Origin: Sva-07 sp964651825
GTDB taxonomy: Bacteria; Actinomycetota; Acidimicrobiia; Acidimicrobiales; Ilumatobacteraceae
Length of the DNA: 64,000 nt
Assembly: GCA_964651825.1 (NCBI GenBank)
Contig: CAZYWK010000005.1
Span: 16,384-80,383 of the forward strand
Direction of reading: 5' to 3'
Shown in pieces: positions 24,351 through 33,150 of the stretch (position 1 is its first letter; each line of letters begins with the position of its first letter). Position numbers and translations under genes: made by a program. Below the pieces are notes generated by a model, which was not told the DNA's origin, did not search any database, and saw nothing but the letters and a program-made list of their open reading frames with translations.

Positions 24351-27194
24351 TCAGGCCGGTGCCGCGCTGGCGGACGTGGGCCCGCTGCGTTCGATGGCGC
24401 GTTCGTCGGTGCCGAGGTAGCTGGCGATGACGGCTGGGTTCGACCGCACCTCGCTCGGCGTGCCCTCGGCGATCACCCGTCCGAGGTCGAGGCAGTACAC
24501 GCGGTCGCTGATGCCCATGATCAGCGGCATGTCGTGCTCGATCACCAGCACCGACGCGTGCAGCTCGCGGCTGATCTCCTGGATCAGCGGCCCCGCGGCT
24601 TCGGTCTCGCGTTGGGCGAGGCCGGCGGTGGGTTCGTCGAGGCAGAGCAACCGGGCGTCGAGCGCCAACAGGCCGGCGAGCTCGACGATTCGTCGCGTGC
24701 CGGTCGACAGGTCGGAGATGTACGCCTCGGCGTAGCGCCCGAGCCCGAGGAAGTCGATCAGCTCGTCGGCTTGGGCCCGCCGGGCGTGTTCGAGCCGGAA
24801 CGTGTGCGGCAGGCAGAGGGCGGTGGACAGCAGCCCGGTGCGATGCCGCGCTTCGAGCGCCAGCTGGACGGTCTCGCGGACGGTCAGTTCGGGGAACAGC
24901 GTGGCGGCCTGGAACGTGCGGCCGAGGCCGCGGCGGGCGCGGTCGGCCCGCGAGAGCTCGGAGATCGACTCGCCCAGCAGCTCGATGCGGCCACGGCTCG
25001 GCACGAACCCGCCGACGGCGTTCATCAGCGTCGACTTGCCGGCCCCGTTCGTGCCGATCAGCCCGACGATCTCGCCGGCGCCGACCTCGATCGACACGTC
25101 GTCGACCGCCCGGTTGCCGTCGAAGTTGACGCTGACGCCCACTGTCCGCAGCGCGGGTACCCCGGCCGGCAGATCGGTGGGCGCTGGCCGGCCGAGCGAG
25201 GTCGGCAGCTCACGTGCCTGCTTCACCGGCACGTGGTCGGTGCGGCTGGCCAGCCAGTCGAACAGCGCATCGCGAGCCCCGTGCGCGAGCTGCACCAGCC
25301 CGCCGGGGAAGTAGAGCAGCAGCACGAGCAGGCCGACGCTGGAGCTGAGCAGCGGCACGATGTCGTTGCCGGGGAAGAACGTCGGCAGCCCGATCACCCA
25401 CAGCGCGCCCAGGATCGGTCCGACGACCGAACCGAGCCCGCCGATCACCACGATCGACACGAGCACGAGCGAGTCGTTCACGGTGAAGAAGCGATCGAGC
25501 GGGATCGTCTGGAGGGCGAGGCCGAGCAGCGCCCCACCGAGCGCCGCGATGCCGCCGGCCAGTGCGAACGCCGACAGCTTCACCCGCGCCGCCTTGACCG
25601 TGTAGGCGGACGCCCCGTCGGGGTTGTCGCGCACTCCGATCGTGGTGCGCCCGACGCCGGACCGGCGCAGGCGCGCCACCACCACGGTGACCACGGCGAG
25701 CACGCCGAGCACCACGTAGTAGAAGGTGCGCTGGTCGGTGATGTCGAGCCCGAACAAGGTGTCGCGCAGGAACGGCACCGAGCGGCCGTAGCCGCCGTTG
25801 AGGATGGGCCGGTTGTACAGGTACTGCGTGGCGGCGAGGCCGAACGCGAACGTGCTCACCGCCAGCAGCAGTCCCTGGGCGCGCAGCGCGCTCAGCCCCA
25901 CGAGCGTGGCGATCCCGGCCGTGACCAGTACGGCGAGCATGATCGAGACCCCGGTCGGCAGCGGGTCGATCCCCGCCCGCAGGAACCGGGTGTCGCCCCA
26001 GCCGATGTCGAAGTTCATGCCGCGGGAGAAGCCGGCGGCGAGGAACGCGCCGATGCCGGCGAAGGCCATCTGGCCGAGCGACAGCTGGCCCGCCCATCCG
26101 GTGAGGATGGTCAACGACATGCCGCACAGCGCGAACACCATGATCGTCGTGTACAGCAGGTGCCGCGACGACTGCGTGATCACGACTGGCAGGACGATCG
26201 CGGCGATCCCCATCAGCACGAGCCCGCTCTTGTCGAACTGGCGCACCCACCACCGGTCGCGGAGTTGTGGCGGGATCGGTCGGCGTTTCGGGGCGAACGA
26301 GAACGTCTGGGTCTCGCGGGGTGCGTTGCGGCTCTGGAAGTAGACGGCTACGAGCACGGCGATCAGGAGGAGGAAGTCGATCAGGCCGGACTGGGTGATG
26401 AAGTTGAACCCGATCAGCGCCTGGAGCACGCCGATCGCCACGCCGGCCCCGAAGGCACGGGGGAACGACACCATGCCGGCGATGACCGCCGCCGCCAGCG
26501 CCCGCACCAGGGTGCTCGGGCCGAGCTGGGCGAGGCCCGATGTCGAGCCGGATTGGGCCGCCATGAGCGAGATCGACAGGGTCGACAGCCCGCCCGCCAC
26601 CGCCCAGACGAACAACGACACCCGCTTCGGGCTGACCCCGGCGAGGCGGGCCAGGTCGGGGTTCTCCGCCGACGCCTTGACGCTCTTGCCGAACACCGTC
26701 GTGTTCAAGAAGTAGGCCAGTGCCACGGCCACCACGGGCACCACCAGCAGGATGCTGATCTGCGGGCCGGTGATCCGGATTCCGGCGATCGTGTAGGTCG
26801 CGCCGATCGCCGTCGGGAAGCGGGCCCCCGGCACGTCGACGTCGGGGTAGGCGATGAGGATCACCTGCGACAGCTGGGCGACGCCGATCGTCGCGACGAG
26901 CACGATCACCCGCGGCGCGGTGAACAGCCGGCGGATCACCGTGAGCTCGATGATCGCGCCGTACAACACACCGACGGCGAGCGCGACGATCACGCCGAGC
27001 CAGTAGGGCATGTTGTATTGCACGACCATCAGCACGTAGATGCCGGCACCGACGAGGCCCATGTTGCCGACCGCGAAGTTGATGACCCGCGTCGCCCGAT
27101 AGACGAGCACGATCCCCATCGCCAGCAGGCCGAACACGAAGCCGGACGTGAACCCGTCGAAGATCAGTTGGCGGGTGAACCAAGCAGCGAGCAC
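24351..27194 (-). CDS. LivH-LivM-LivG fusion (branched-chain amino acid-type ABC importer)
   Basis: 947 residues from GTG 27194, one base after the stop of the upstream gene (an ATG at 27242 would overlap it by 47 bases). Residues 1-305 are a LivH permease (VFGLLAMGIVLVYRATRVINFA), about 320-640 a LivM permease (ILTGWAGQLSLGQMAFAGIG), and about 690-930 a LivG ATPase with Walker A GTNGAGKST near 712, Walker B LLCLDEPTAGL and a variant signature LSTGTRRIVELA instead of LSGGQ. Such importers take up branched amino acids, but also aromatic acids, urea and steroid-related compounds. The remaining ATPase (LivF) is fused to an MFS protein in the next gene upstream. Confidence 0.95.
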   Translation of the reverse strand: MLAAWFTRQLIFDGFTSGFVFGLLAMGIVLVYRATRVINFAVGNMGLVGAGIYVLMVVQYNMPYWLGVIVALAVGVLYGAIIELTVIRRLFTAPRVIVLVATIGVAQLSQVILIAYPDVDVPGARFPTAIGATYTIAGIRITGPQISILLVVPVVAVALAYFLNTTVFGKSVKASAENPDLARLAGVSPKRVSLFVWAVAGGLSTLSISLMAAQSGSTSGLAQLGPSTLVRALAAAVIAGMVSFPRAFGAGVAIGVLQALIGFNFITQSGLIDFLLLIAVLVAVYFQSRNAPRETQTFSFAPKRRPIPPQLRDRWWVRQFDKSGLVLMGIAAIVLPVVITQSSRHLLYTTIMVFALCGMSLTILTGWAGQLSLGQMAFAGIGAFLAAGFSRGMNFDIGWGDTRFLRAGIDPLPTGVSIMLAVLVTAGIATLVGLSALRAQGLLLAVSTFAFGLAATQYLYNRPILNGGYGRSVPFLRDTLFGLDITDQRTFYYVVLGVLAVVTVVVARLRRSGVGRTTIGVRDNPDGASAYTVKAARVKLSAFALAGGIAALGGALLGLALQTIPLDRFFTVNDSLVLVSIVVIGGLGSVVGPILGALWVIGLPTFFPGNDIVPLLSSSVGLLVLLLYFPGGLVQLAHGARDALFDWLASRTDHVPVKQARELPTSLGRPAPTDLPAGVPALRTVGVSVNFDGNRAVDDVSIEVGAGEIVGLIGTNGAGKSTLMNAVGGFVPSRGRIELLGESISELSRADRARRGLGRTFQAATLFPELTVRETVQLALEARHRTGLLSTALCLPHTFRLEHARRAQADELIDFLGLGRYAEAYISDLSTGTRRIVELAGLLALDARLLCLDEPTAGLAQRETEAAGPLIQEISRELHASVLVIEHDMPLIMGISDRVYCLDLGRVIAEGTPSEVRSNPAVIASYLGTDERAIERSGPTSASAAPA

Positions 27195-27195
27195 G

Positions 27196-29418
27196 TCAGC
27201 CGCCCTCCGTCCCCAGGAACACGGCTCGCACGAGGTCGTCACGGTCGCGCAGATCCTCGGCGCGGCCTTCGAAGCGGACCTGACCCTTCTCCATGAACAC
27301 GGCCCGGTCGGCGATCGCCAGCGCCACGTTCAGCGACTGCTCGACGATCACGATCGTCATCCCCTCCGCCTTCAGCCGCTCGACGATCTTCAACAGCTCC
27401 TGCACGACCACGGGGGAGAGGCCGAGCGACAGTTCGTCGATCAGCAGTACGTCGGGGTCGTGCAACAGCGTGATCGCCAGTGCCAGCATCTGTTGCTGGC
27501 CGCCCGACATCGACCCGGCCATCTGGTCGTGCCGGCTGGCGAGGTCGGGGAACAGGTCGAGCACCCGCGCGATGCGGGCGTCGCGATCGGCGGTGTCGGC
27601 GCGGTAGATGTAGGCGCCGATCTCGAGGTTCTCGCGTACCGTCATGCGCGGGAACACGCCCTTGCCGCCAGGGAGCAGGCGGATCCCGTAGTGCACGCGC
27701 TGCTCGGGGGCGACGTAGGTGATCGGCGCGCCGTGGAGGCGCACGTTGCCGCGCGACGGCGTGCCCAGCCCGGCGATCGCCCGCAGGATGGTGGACTTCC
27801 CTGCGCCGTTCGTTCCGAGCAGCGCGAGGACCTCGCCCTTCTGTACCTCGAAGCTCACGTCGAACAGCACCTGAACGGGCCCGTAGTAGAAGTCGATGTC
27901 GGACACCTGGATCGCCGGCACGTGGTCGGGGTCGACCTGCTGGCGCTCGTGTTCGGCCAGGTCGTCACGGAGCTCGGCGACGACGAGCGACATGTCCTTC
28001 TTGATCGAGCTCGCACCACGCATCACGAGCAGCCCACCGATGATCGTGCTCGGCACGCTCAACAGCAGGGTCGCGGCCCGCGGACCCAGCGCGTTGGTGA
28101 AGAACGCGGCCAGCAGGGCGCCGCCGGTTGCGCCGATGAAGAACACGTAGATCGCCCCGAGCGCCGAGCCCATGCCGCGCAGCCGGTAGGGCACCACCGC
28201 CTGGAGCACCGGGCTGACCATCGTGAACGCGGTGATGAGGAGGATGGCCGGGATCACCCCCACCGCGGTGAACAGGGTGGCGTTCGGCATGAAGTACTGG
28301 ATCGGCAGCAGCACGCCCACCGGCGCGATCAGCAGGCCGAGGAGGCGCAGCGCTTTGGCCGGATCGCGGCGGAACAGCGCGTCGTAGCGCTTGGCGGTGA
28401 ACGGCAGCACGCACAGCACGCCGAGGCCGTTGACCGAGCCGATCACGCCGCGGCCGAACGCCTCCAACTCGAAGTGGTCCTCGAGGAAGAGGTTCTGGAG
28501 CACCGGGCCGGTGAACAACCCGAAGCCCAACGCGGCGAAGGCGAGCAGCATCGTCTTGTACGTGCGGATCTTGTTGAGCCGGGCGAACGCGGCCTCGATC
28601 GAGATCGGGGCCTGCTTGGTGTCGGTGATCACCTCGCCCAGCACGTCGAGCTTCTCGAACTGGCCGCGTGGCGGCTCGGGGATGCGGAACGCGAGGATCG
28701 CCAGCGGGATCGCCGGGATGCCGAGCAGGAAGTAGGCCCAGCGCCAGCCGTCGTCGCCGCCGGCGAGCGCGGCGATGCCGCCGACCAGCACCGGGCTCAA
28801 CACGCCAGCCAACCGGGCCGCGCCCGTGATCGACGCGCTGACCCGCCCGCGAATGCCGATCGGGTAGGTGTCGGCGATCAGCGAGCCCTGCACCGGGATG
28901 TTGTTCGACTTCGTGATCCCCACGCCGAACCGGGCCCAGAACAGCGCGAAGGCGTTCACCGCCAGCCCGCACGAGAACACCATCAGCGAGAAGAAGGCGG
29001 TCGCCCACCCGATCACCGGCCCGCGCCGGTATCGATCGGCGAGCCAGCCCATCGGCAGCGCGCCCAGCACGATGAACGCGCCCGACGCGGCGCTGATGAA
29101 CACGATCGTGCCGTCGCTGACACCCAGGCTGTCGCGGATGTCCGGCGCGAGCACCGACAGCACGGCGTTCTCCAGCTCGTCGACCGACTGGATCAACAGG
29201 AGCATCACGAACGTGAAGACGCCGCCGACCTTCACGCCCTCCTTGAGGGTGAGCTGTTCGCCGCCGACCCCTGGGAGGAGGTCGTCGGCGAACAGCGCTT
29301 CTCGCTCGTCCTCGAGCTGCTGCTCGCGACGCTCGGCTTCGGCCTCGAGCATGGTGCGGGCCAGCCCGGCCACCGGTTGGGTGGCGGGCTGGGCCGGCTC
29401 GCGTTCCGACGTGCTCAT
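27196..29418 (-). CDS. MFS transporter-LivF ATPase fusion
   Basis: 740 residues. About 60-480 is a 12-helix MFS domain (MGWLADRYRRGP in the 2-3 loop, GSLIADTYPIGIRGRVSASI near helix 5). From about 500 comes a full LivF ABC ATPase: Walker A GTNGAGKST near 535, Q-loop region GGKGVFPRMTV, signature MSGGQQQ near 636 and Walker B VLLIDELSLGL near 654. The frame is continuous with no sign of an assembly join. In the importer, LivF would pair with the LivG of the neighbouring fusion, so the MFS part is tethered to the ABC complex. It may be a second permease, an exporter or a regulatory anchor. Confidence 0.93.
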   Translation of the reverse strand: MSTSEREPAQPATQPVAGLARTMLEAEAERREQQLEDEREALFADDLLPGVGGEQLTLKEGVKVGGVFTFVMLLLIQSVDELENAVLSVLAPDIRDSLGVSDGTIVFISAASGAFIVLGALPMGWLADRYRRGPVIGWATAFFSLMVFSCGLAVNAFALFWARFGVGITKSNNIPVQGSLIADTYPIGIRGRVSASITGAARLAGVLSPVLVGGIAALAGGDDGWRWAYFLLGIPAIPLAILAFRIPEPPRGQFEKLDVLGEVITDTKQAPISIEAAFARLNKIRTYKTMLLAFAALGFGLFTGPVLQNLFLEDHFELEAFGRGVIGSVNGLGVLCVLPFTAKRYDALFRRDPAKALRLLGLLIAPVGVLLPIQYFMPNATLFTAVGVIPAILLITAFTMVSPVLQAVVPYRLRGMGSALGAIYVFFIGATGGALLAAFFTNALGPRAATLLLSVPSTIIGGLLVMRGASSIKKDMSLVVAELRDDLAEHERQQVDPDHVPAIQVSDIDFYYGPVQVLFDVSFEVQKGEVLALLGTNGAGKSTILRAIAGLGTPSRGNVRLHGAPITYVAPEQRVHYGIRLLPGGKGVFPRMTVRENLEIGAYIYRADTADRDARIARVLDLFPDLASRHDQMAGSMSGGQQQMLALAITLLHDPDVLLIDELSLGLSPVVVQELLKIVERLKAEGMTIVIVEQSLNVALAIADRAVFMEKGQVRFEGRAEDLRDRDDLVRAVFLGTEGG

Positions 29419-29458
29419 GCGGGCACACTCACGGCCGACGGCAAGGACATCGAGCTGG

Positions 29459-30916
29459 TCAGCCCTCGTCCATCACCATGTTCCTGATCGCCGCGTCCCA
29501 GGCGAAGATGTAGGCGGTGGGGTCGCCGTCGCCGGCCGGGAACGGCCCGTAGGTCCGCTCGGTCGGATCACCGGGGATCGTGATCTGCAACCCGTCGATG
29601 GCAGCTTCGAACGTGCCGTAGTTCAGGTTCTCACCTGCGCGGGTCAGCAGCGCCTGCGCCAGCCAGATGTCGGGGCAGGCCTGGAACGCGGCCTGGTACG
29701 GCTGGTTCGAAGTGTCCTCGGCGTCGAACTGGGCGGGCGACGGGACCTCGACGCCGTGCGCGGCCAGGATCTCGACGCACTCCTGCAAGGTGGCCTCGTC
29801 GAACCGCGCCTGGTCGGGCCCGTAGCCGCCGCCGGCCAGGGACCCTTCGAGGATGGAGGTGTCGGTGGTATCGGCGCTGGTCCAGAACGCGCGCGGGGCG
29901 TTGAACTCGGTGAACAGCAGCGTCGGCCGGTACGAGGTGTCGTTGGCCATGACCGTCATCCAGTTCGGCGAGCCGATGCCGACCATCAGCATCGTGTCGA
30001 CGTTGGCGGCCTTGAAGCGTTCGGCGATCAGCCGCACGCTGTTCTCCATCGCCGGCGTGTCGTCGGTCGGGGCGTCCATGATGCCGACCTCGACCGGCTC
30101 GATGCCGAGCTCGTCGAGCTTCGGCTTGACCACACCCTCGTAGTCGGGCTCGTCGGCGGCCGCGAAGTACACGCCCACGGTGCCGTCGAGGTCGCCGCGG
30201 TCGAAGAACTTCTCCGTCACGACGGCCTGCTGGTCGTTGTCGGCGAGCCAGGTGACCCACGGCGCCTGGGCGCGCGGGGCGAGCTCGGGTGTCATTCCGC
30301 CGCCGATGACGGCGGTGCGGTGCACCTCGAGCGGGCACATCGTCGCGTCGTTGAGGAAGAACCCGGTCACGAGGAACACGTCCTCGTCCTCGGTGAGCTT
30401 GAGGCACGCCGCCTCGGCGCCGGCCGCGTTCGTCGGGTCGATCGGAGCGAACACGGCTTCGAGCTGGCGGCCGTTGATGCCGCCGTTGTCGTTGATCTCG
30501 TCGACGAGGGCCTGGTACACGTCCTGGTGCGGGCCGAGGTCGTAGTCGAGGCCCACCGCCTTGAGCGCCTCGGTGTCGACGTAGGTGACACCGATCTTGA
30601 TCGTGTCGTCGGTGACGCCCGGGGCGTCGCCGGTGAGCGACTGATCGACGACGTCGGAGTCAGGCGCCTGGGTGTCGGCGGTGGTGTCGGCCGTCGTGTC
30701 GGCCGTGGTGTCCTCGGTCGTGTCCGCCGTGGTGTCCGCGGGAGCGTCGGTGGTGACCGGATCCGTCGCGGCCGTCGTGGCCGCGGGTGCGGCCGTCGTG
30801 GCGGACGAGTCGTCGCTGCCCGAGTTGCAGGCGCCGAGCAGGCCGGCGGCGATGAGCGCCCCGGCTGCGAAGGTCGCTCGACGCGACCGCACTCGCTTGG
30901 TGGTCGTGTGCTTCAT
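29459..30916 (-). CDS. Lipoprotein substrate-binding protein of the LivHMG/MFS-LivF transporter
   Basis: 485 residues from ATG 30916 with AGGGGGA upstream. A signal sequence ends in the lipobox LLGAC (Cys30). Residues 38-85 are a Thr/Asp/Ala linker with repeated TTAD units, encoded by short tandem DNA repeats. The rest is a periplasmic-binding-protein type I fold (IKIGVTYVDTEAL, DNGGINGRQLEAVF). It captures solute outside the membrane and delivers it to the LivHM channel. The ligand is unknown; neighbours suggest an organic acid or ester rather than an amino acid. Confidence 0.92.
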   Translation of the reverse strand: MKHTTTKRVRSRRATFAAGALIAAGLLGACNSGSDDSSATTAAPAATTAATDPVTTDAPADTTADTTEDTTADTTADTTADTQAPDSDVVDQSLTGDAPGVTDDTIKIGVTYVDTEALKAVGLDYDLGPHQDVYQALVDEINDNGGINGRQLEAVFAPIDPTNAAGAEAACLKLTEDEDVFLVTGFFLNDATMCPLEVHRTAVIGGGMTPELAPRAQAPWVTWLADNDQQAVVTEKFFDRGDLDGTVGVYFAAADEPDYEGVVKPKLDELGIEPVEVGIMDAPTDDTPAMENSVRLIAERFKAANVDTMLMVGIGSPNWMTVMANDTSYRPTLLFTEFNAPRAFWTSADTTDTSILEGSLAGGGYGPDQARFDEATLQECVEILAAHGVEVPSPAQFDAEDTSNQPYQAAFQACPDIWLAQALLTRAGENLNYGTFEAAIDGLQITIPGDPTERTYGPFPAGDGDPTAYIFAWDAAIRNMVMDEG

Positions 30917-30930
30917 GTGGTGTCCCCCTG

Positions 30931-30975
30931 CTGGTGTTCGGTTGGTTGGTGTCCGGTGGGCTGGTGTTCGGTGAC
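30931..30975. repeat. Three tandem 15-bp repeats in the leader of the binding-protein gene
   Basis: Units starting at 30931, 30946 and 30961 share YTGGTGTYCGGT with exactly 15-bp period. They lie 15-60 bases upstream of the binding-protein ATG. On the coding strand they would read as the pentapeptides HRTPA-HRTPT-NRTPA in frame with the gene, but the normal signal peptide begins after them. They may bind a regulator or shape the 5' leader. Confidence 0.6.
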
Positions 30976-30993
30976 TGGCTGAATCGATCGAGT

Positions 30994-33033
30994 TCACGTC
31001 ACGACCACGCGGACGCGGCCGAGGTTCTGGATGCGACCGTGCGGTGAGGTCAGGCTGCCCGAGCGGTGGTTGGTGACCCGGATCGCCGGGAAGTAGGTGC
31101 CCGGTTCGGTGAACACATGTGTCGTACTGAGCGTTGCACTCGTGGCCGACCCGTCGAGCCAGTCCGAGCGCAGCGGGTACTCGCCGGTGCCCTCGAAGTC
31201 CCATTCGGCGTCGACGATCGTGCCGGCGCTGGTCGGCACCACGATCGAGGCGACGAAGCCCACCTCGTCGCCCACGTTGACGTCGGCCCGCTCGCCGCCG
31301 TTGACGGTCAGATCGACGACGGCCTGCACGCCGCGCCGTTCCTTCGCCGTCGGCGGGATCGTGATCTGTCCATCGGCGAGCTCGTAGGCGGTGCTGGCCG
31401 GTGGGGCGATGCCGTGCTCGACCCATGCCGCCAGATCGCGCAGCGCGTGCTGGAGCACGCCGAGGTAGTTGACCATGCGCGTCTTGCGCGCCGGAGTCGT
31501 GTCGGGCATCACGAGTCCGGCGATCGGCTCGGCACTCGTGTGCATCGCGTGGTCGACGAACCAGAGCCGGTAGTGGTCGTCGAGCCGGTCGCCGAGGTGC
31601 TGCTCGATCAGGTCGCGATACCACGCGGCCATGTACGGGAAGGCCGCCTCGTCCATCATCGTCTGGACGGCGATCATCTTGCCGCCGAAGCGCCCGCTCT
31701 GGATGGACCCGGCCCCCTGGAAGGCCATGCGCGGCCCGATCAGGTTCTGGCGTTGCGGATAGATGGGTTGCCCGGCCGCGGTGAACTGATCCCACACGCG
31801 GAAGTCGGGATGCACCTGATGGCGGTGCAGGGTCTGGAAGGCGAGGTACACCGAATTGTCGATCGCCACCTCGTCGCCGTCGTGCACGGAGCCGGACGCT
31901 TCGAAGTGGGCCTCGCCGACACCGGTGATGATGATGTCGTCGACGACACCGACCACGTACATCTTGAGCCCGGTGGCCGGCCCGGTCGTGATCTCGATGG
32001 TGGAGCCGAGCACATACCCCTCGGGTGGCTCCGCGACGCGCAGGGCGGCGGGGATCTCGTTCGACGTCGTCCCTCGTGGCATCGCCATCGGCATCGGCAG
32101 TCCGAGCTCAGCTGCTCGCTCCCCGAACAGCACTTCGGTGATCGTGGTGGTGTGCTGGACGCGGGCGCGGGCCAGCGATTCGGGGGCGTCGTGGCCCAGG
32201 TAGCCCGGCACCGTCCAGAAGTCGTCGAAGTAGGTGGGGTCGTTGCGCACCACGTTGTCGGCGAGCACCGACCACACCCCCGTGTAGCCACGGGCGACGC
32301 GTTCGACGTCGAACCAGGACCGCGGCGGGCACCCCATCTTCGTGACCTCGGCGAGCGCCTCGCGCTGTTCCACGGTCAGCCCGGCGTACATGTCGCCGCT
32401 GCCGCCCGGTTCGATGGCGTCGATGATGTCCGGGAACTTGTCCCACAGCAGCCGTATCGCGTGCGCCTGCACGGAGAACACGTACGGCATGCTCATCGGC
32501 GTCGGGCCGACGAAGGGCACCGCGCCGTCCCACACGTCGGTGGTGTTCTCGAAGCAGGAGATCGTCTTGAAGGCGCCGCCGCTGCCGCCGTACACGTAGC
32601 CGTACGGGCGGTGCTCGCCGTACATCTCGGCGGCGAGCACCCGCGAGTAGCGGGCCACCGCCGCGCTGGCGCGGTAGCCGGCCATCGTCGAGTCCTCGCC
32701 GGGGAACGGGTTCGCCCGTCCGAGGTTCGACTCGACGAGGTAGGCGCCGCTGTCGACCGCGAACCCGATCGATCCGGCCGTGCCGTACAGCACCCCGATC
32801 GTGGCCGCGAACTCGATGCCCGACATCGGCAGGACCGGATGGAAGAAGCGGCCCTCGTACTGCTCGGCCGGCGGGAAGTACATCGAGAACCGTGTGTCGC
32901 CATCGGCGAACCCGCCGTGGACGTAACGGTGGCGTACCGGCGCGTCGCGCCATTCGTCGACGTCGATGAACGGCGCGCCGAACGACGCGTCCTTCGAGCT
33001 GTTCGGTGCCGACTGCACCGCCGGTCCGGTCAT
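30994..33033 (-). CDS. Tannase/feruloyl-esterase-like hydrolase with C-terminal PKD domain
   Basis: 679 residues from ATG 33033 preceded by GAGGGGGC. The nucleophile region is GYVYGGSGGAFKT, with HTSAEPIAGLVMPDT later as a possible acid/His region. The C-terminal 90 residues have PKD features (VNVGDEVGFVA, AEWDFEGTGEYPL, TTHVFTEPGTYFPAIRVTN). No clear signal peptide is seen, which is odd because PKD domains are usually extracellular. It may hydrolyse an ester substrate before or after uptake by the transporter encoded downstream. Family placement is moderate. Confidence 0.65.
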   Translation of the reverse strand: MTGPAVQSAPNSSKDASFGAPFIDVDEWRDAPVRHRYVHGGFADGDTRFSMYFPPAEQYEGRFFHPVLPMSGIEFAATIGVLYGTAGSIGFAVDSGAYLVESNLGRANPFPGEDSTMAGYRASAAVARYSRVLAAEMYGEHRPYGYVYGGSGGAFKTISCFENTTDVWDGAVPFVGPTPMSMPYVFSVQAHAIRLLWDKFPDIIDAIEPGGSGDMYAGLTVEQREALAEVTKMGCPPRSWFDVERVARGYTGVWSVLADNVVRNDPTYFDDFWTVPGYLGHDAPESLARARVQHTTTITEVLFGERAAELGLPMPMAMPRGTTSNEIPAALRVAEPPEGYVLGSTIEITTGPATGLKMYVVGVVDDIIITGVGEAHFEASGSVHDGDEVAIDNSVYLAFQTLHRHQVHPDFRVWDQFTAAGQPIYPQRQNLIGPRMAFQGAGSIQSGRFGGKMIAVQTMMDEAAFPYMAAWYRDLIEQHLGDRLDDHYRLWFVDHAMHTSAEPIAGLVMPDTTPARKTRMVNYLGVLQHALRDLAAWVEHGIAPPASTAYELADGQITIPPTAKERRGVQAVVDLTVNGGERADVNVGDEVGFVASIVVPTSAGTIVDAEWDFEGTGEYPLRSDWLDGSATSATLSTTHVFTEPGTYFPAIRVTNHRSGSLTSPHGRIQNLGRVRVVVT

Positions 33034-33077
33034 CGCGTGCCCCCTCTGTCGTCCCCCGGTGGACCCCCCCACCCGGT

Positions 33078-33094
33078 GCTATACGTTGTATAGC
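33078..33094. promoter_or_regulatory. Palindromic operator upstream of the tannase-like gene
   Basis: GCTATAC-GTT-GTATAGC is a perfect 7-bp inverted repeat in an otherwise GC-rich 117-bp gap. On the minus strand it offers TATACA and GTATAG as -10-like boxes about 45 bases before ATG 33033. It could be the operator of the TetR regulator at 34574 or of another repressor. Confidence 0.5.
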
Positions 33095-33150
33095 GGTCTG
33101 GTCAGTGCTTCATCCAGTCATTCGCTCGCCCTCGACCCACTGAGCGGGAC

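Noticed and set aside
24270..27296. A 1000-codon open frame on the plus strand opposite the LivHMG fusion
   Set aside because: It is an antisense frame kept open by high GC; its translation is Arg/Gln/His/Asp-rich and matches no fold, while the minus strand encodes clear transporter motifs.
27148..29487. Long plus-strand frame opposite the MFS-LivF gene
   Set aside because: Same GC-driven antisense effect; composition is low-complexity charged sequence.
30670..30760. Short repeats in the binding-protein gene as a CRISPR or regulatory array
   Set aside because: They encode the Thr/Asp/Ala linker after the lipobox; the repetition is a codon-level effect of TTAD units.
30917..31795. Possible N-terminal extension of the binding protein through the HRTPA-like repeats
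   Set aside because: The lipoprotein signal starting at ATG 30916 and its ribosome site are convincing; the extension runs antisense-like into the next gene.
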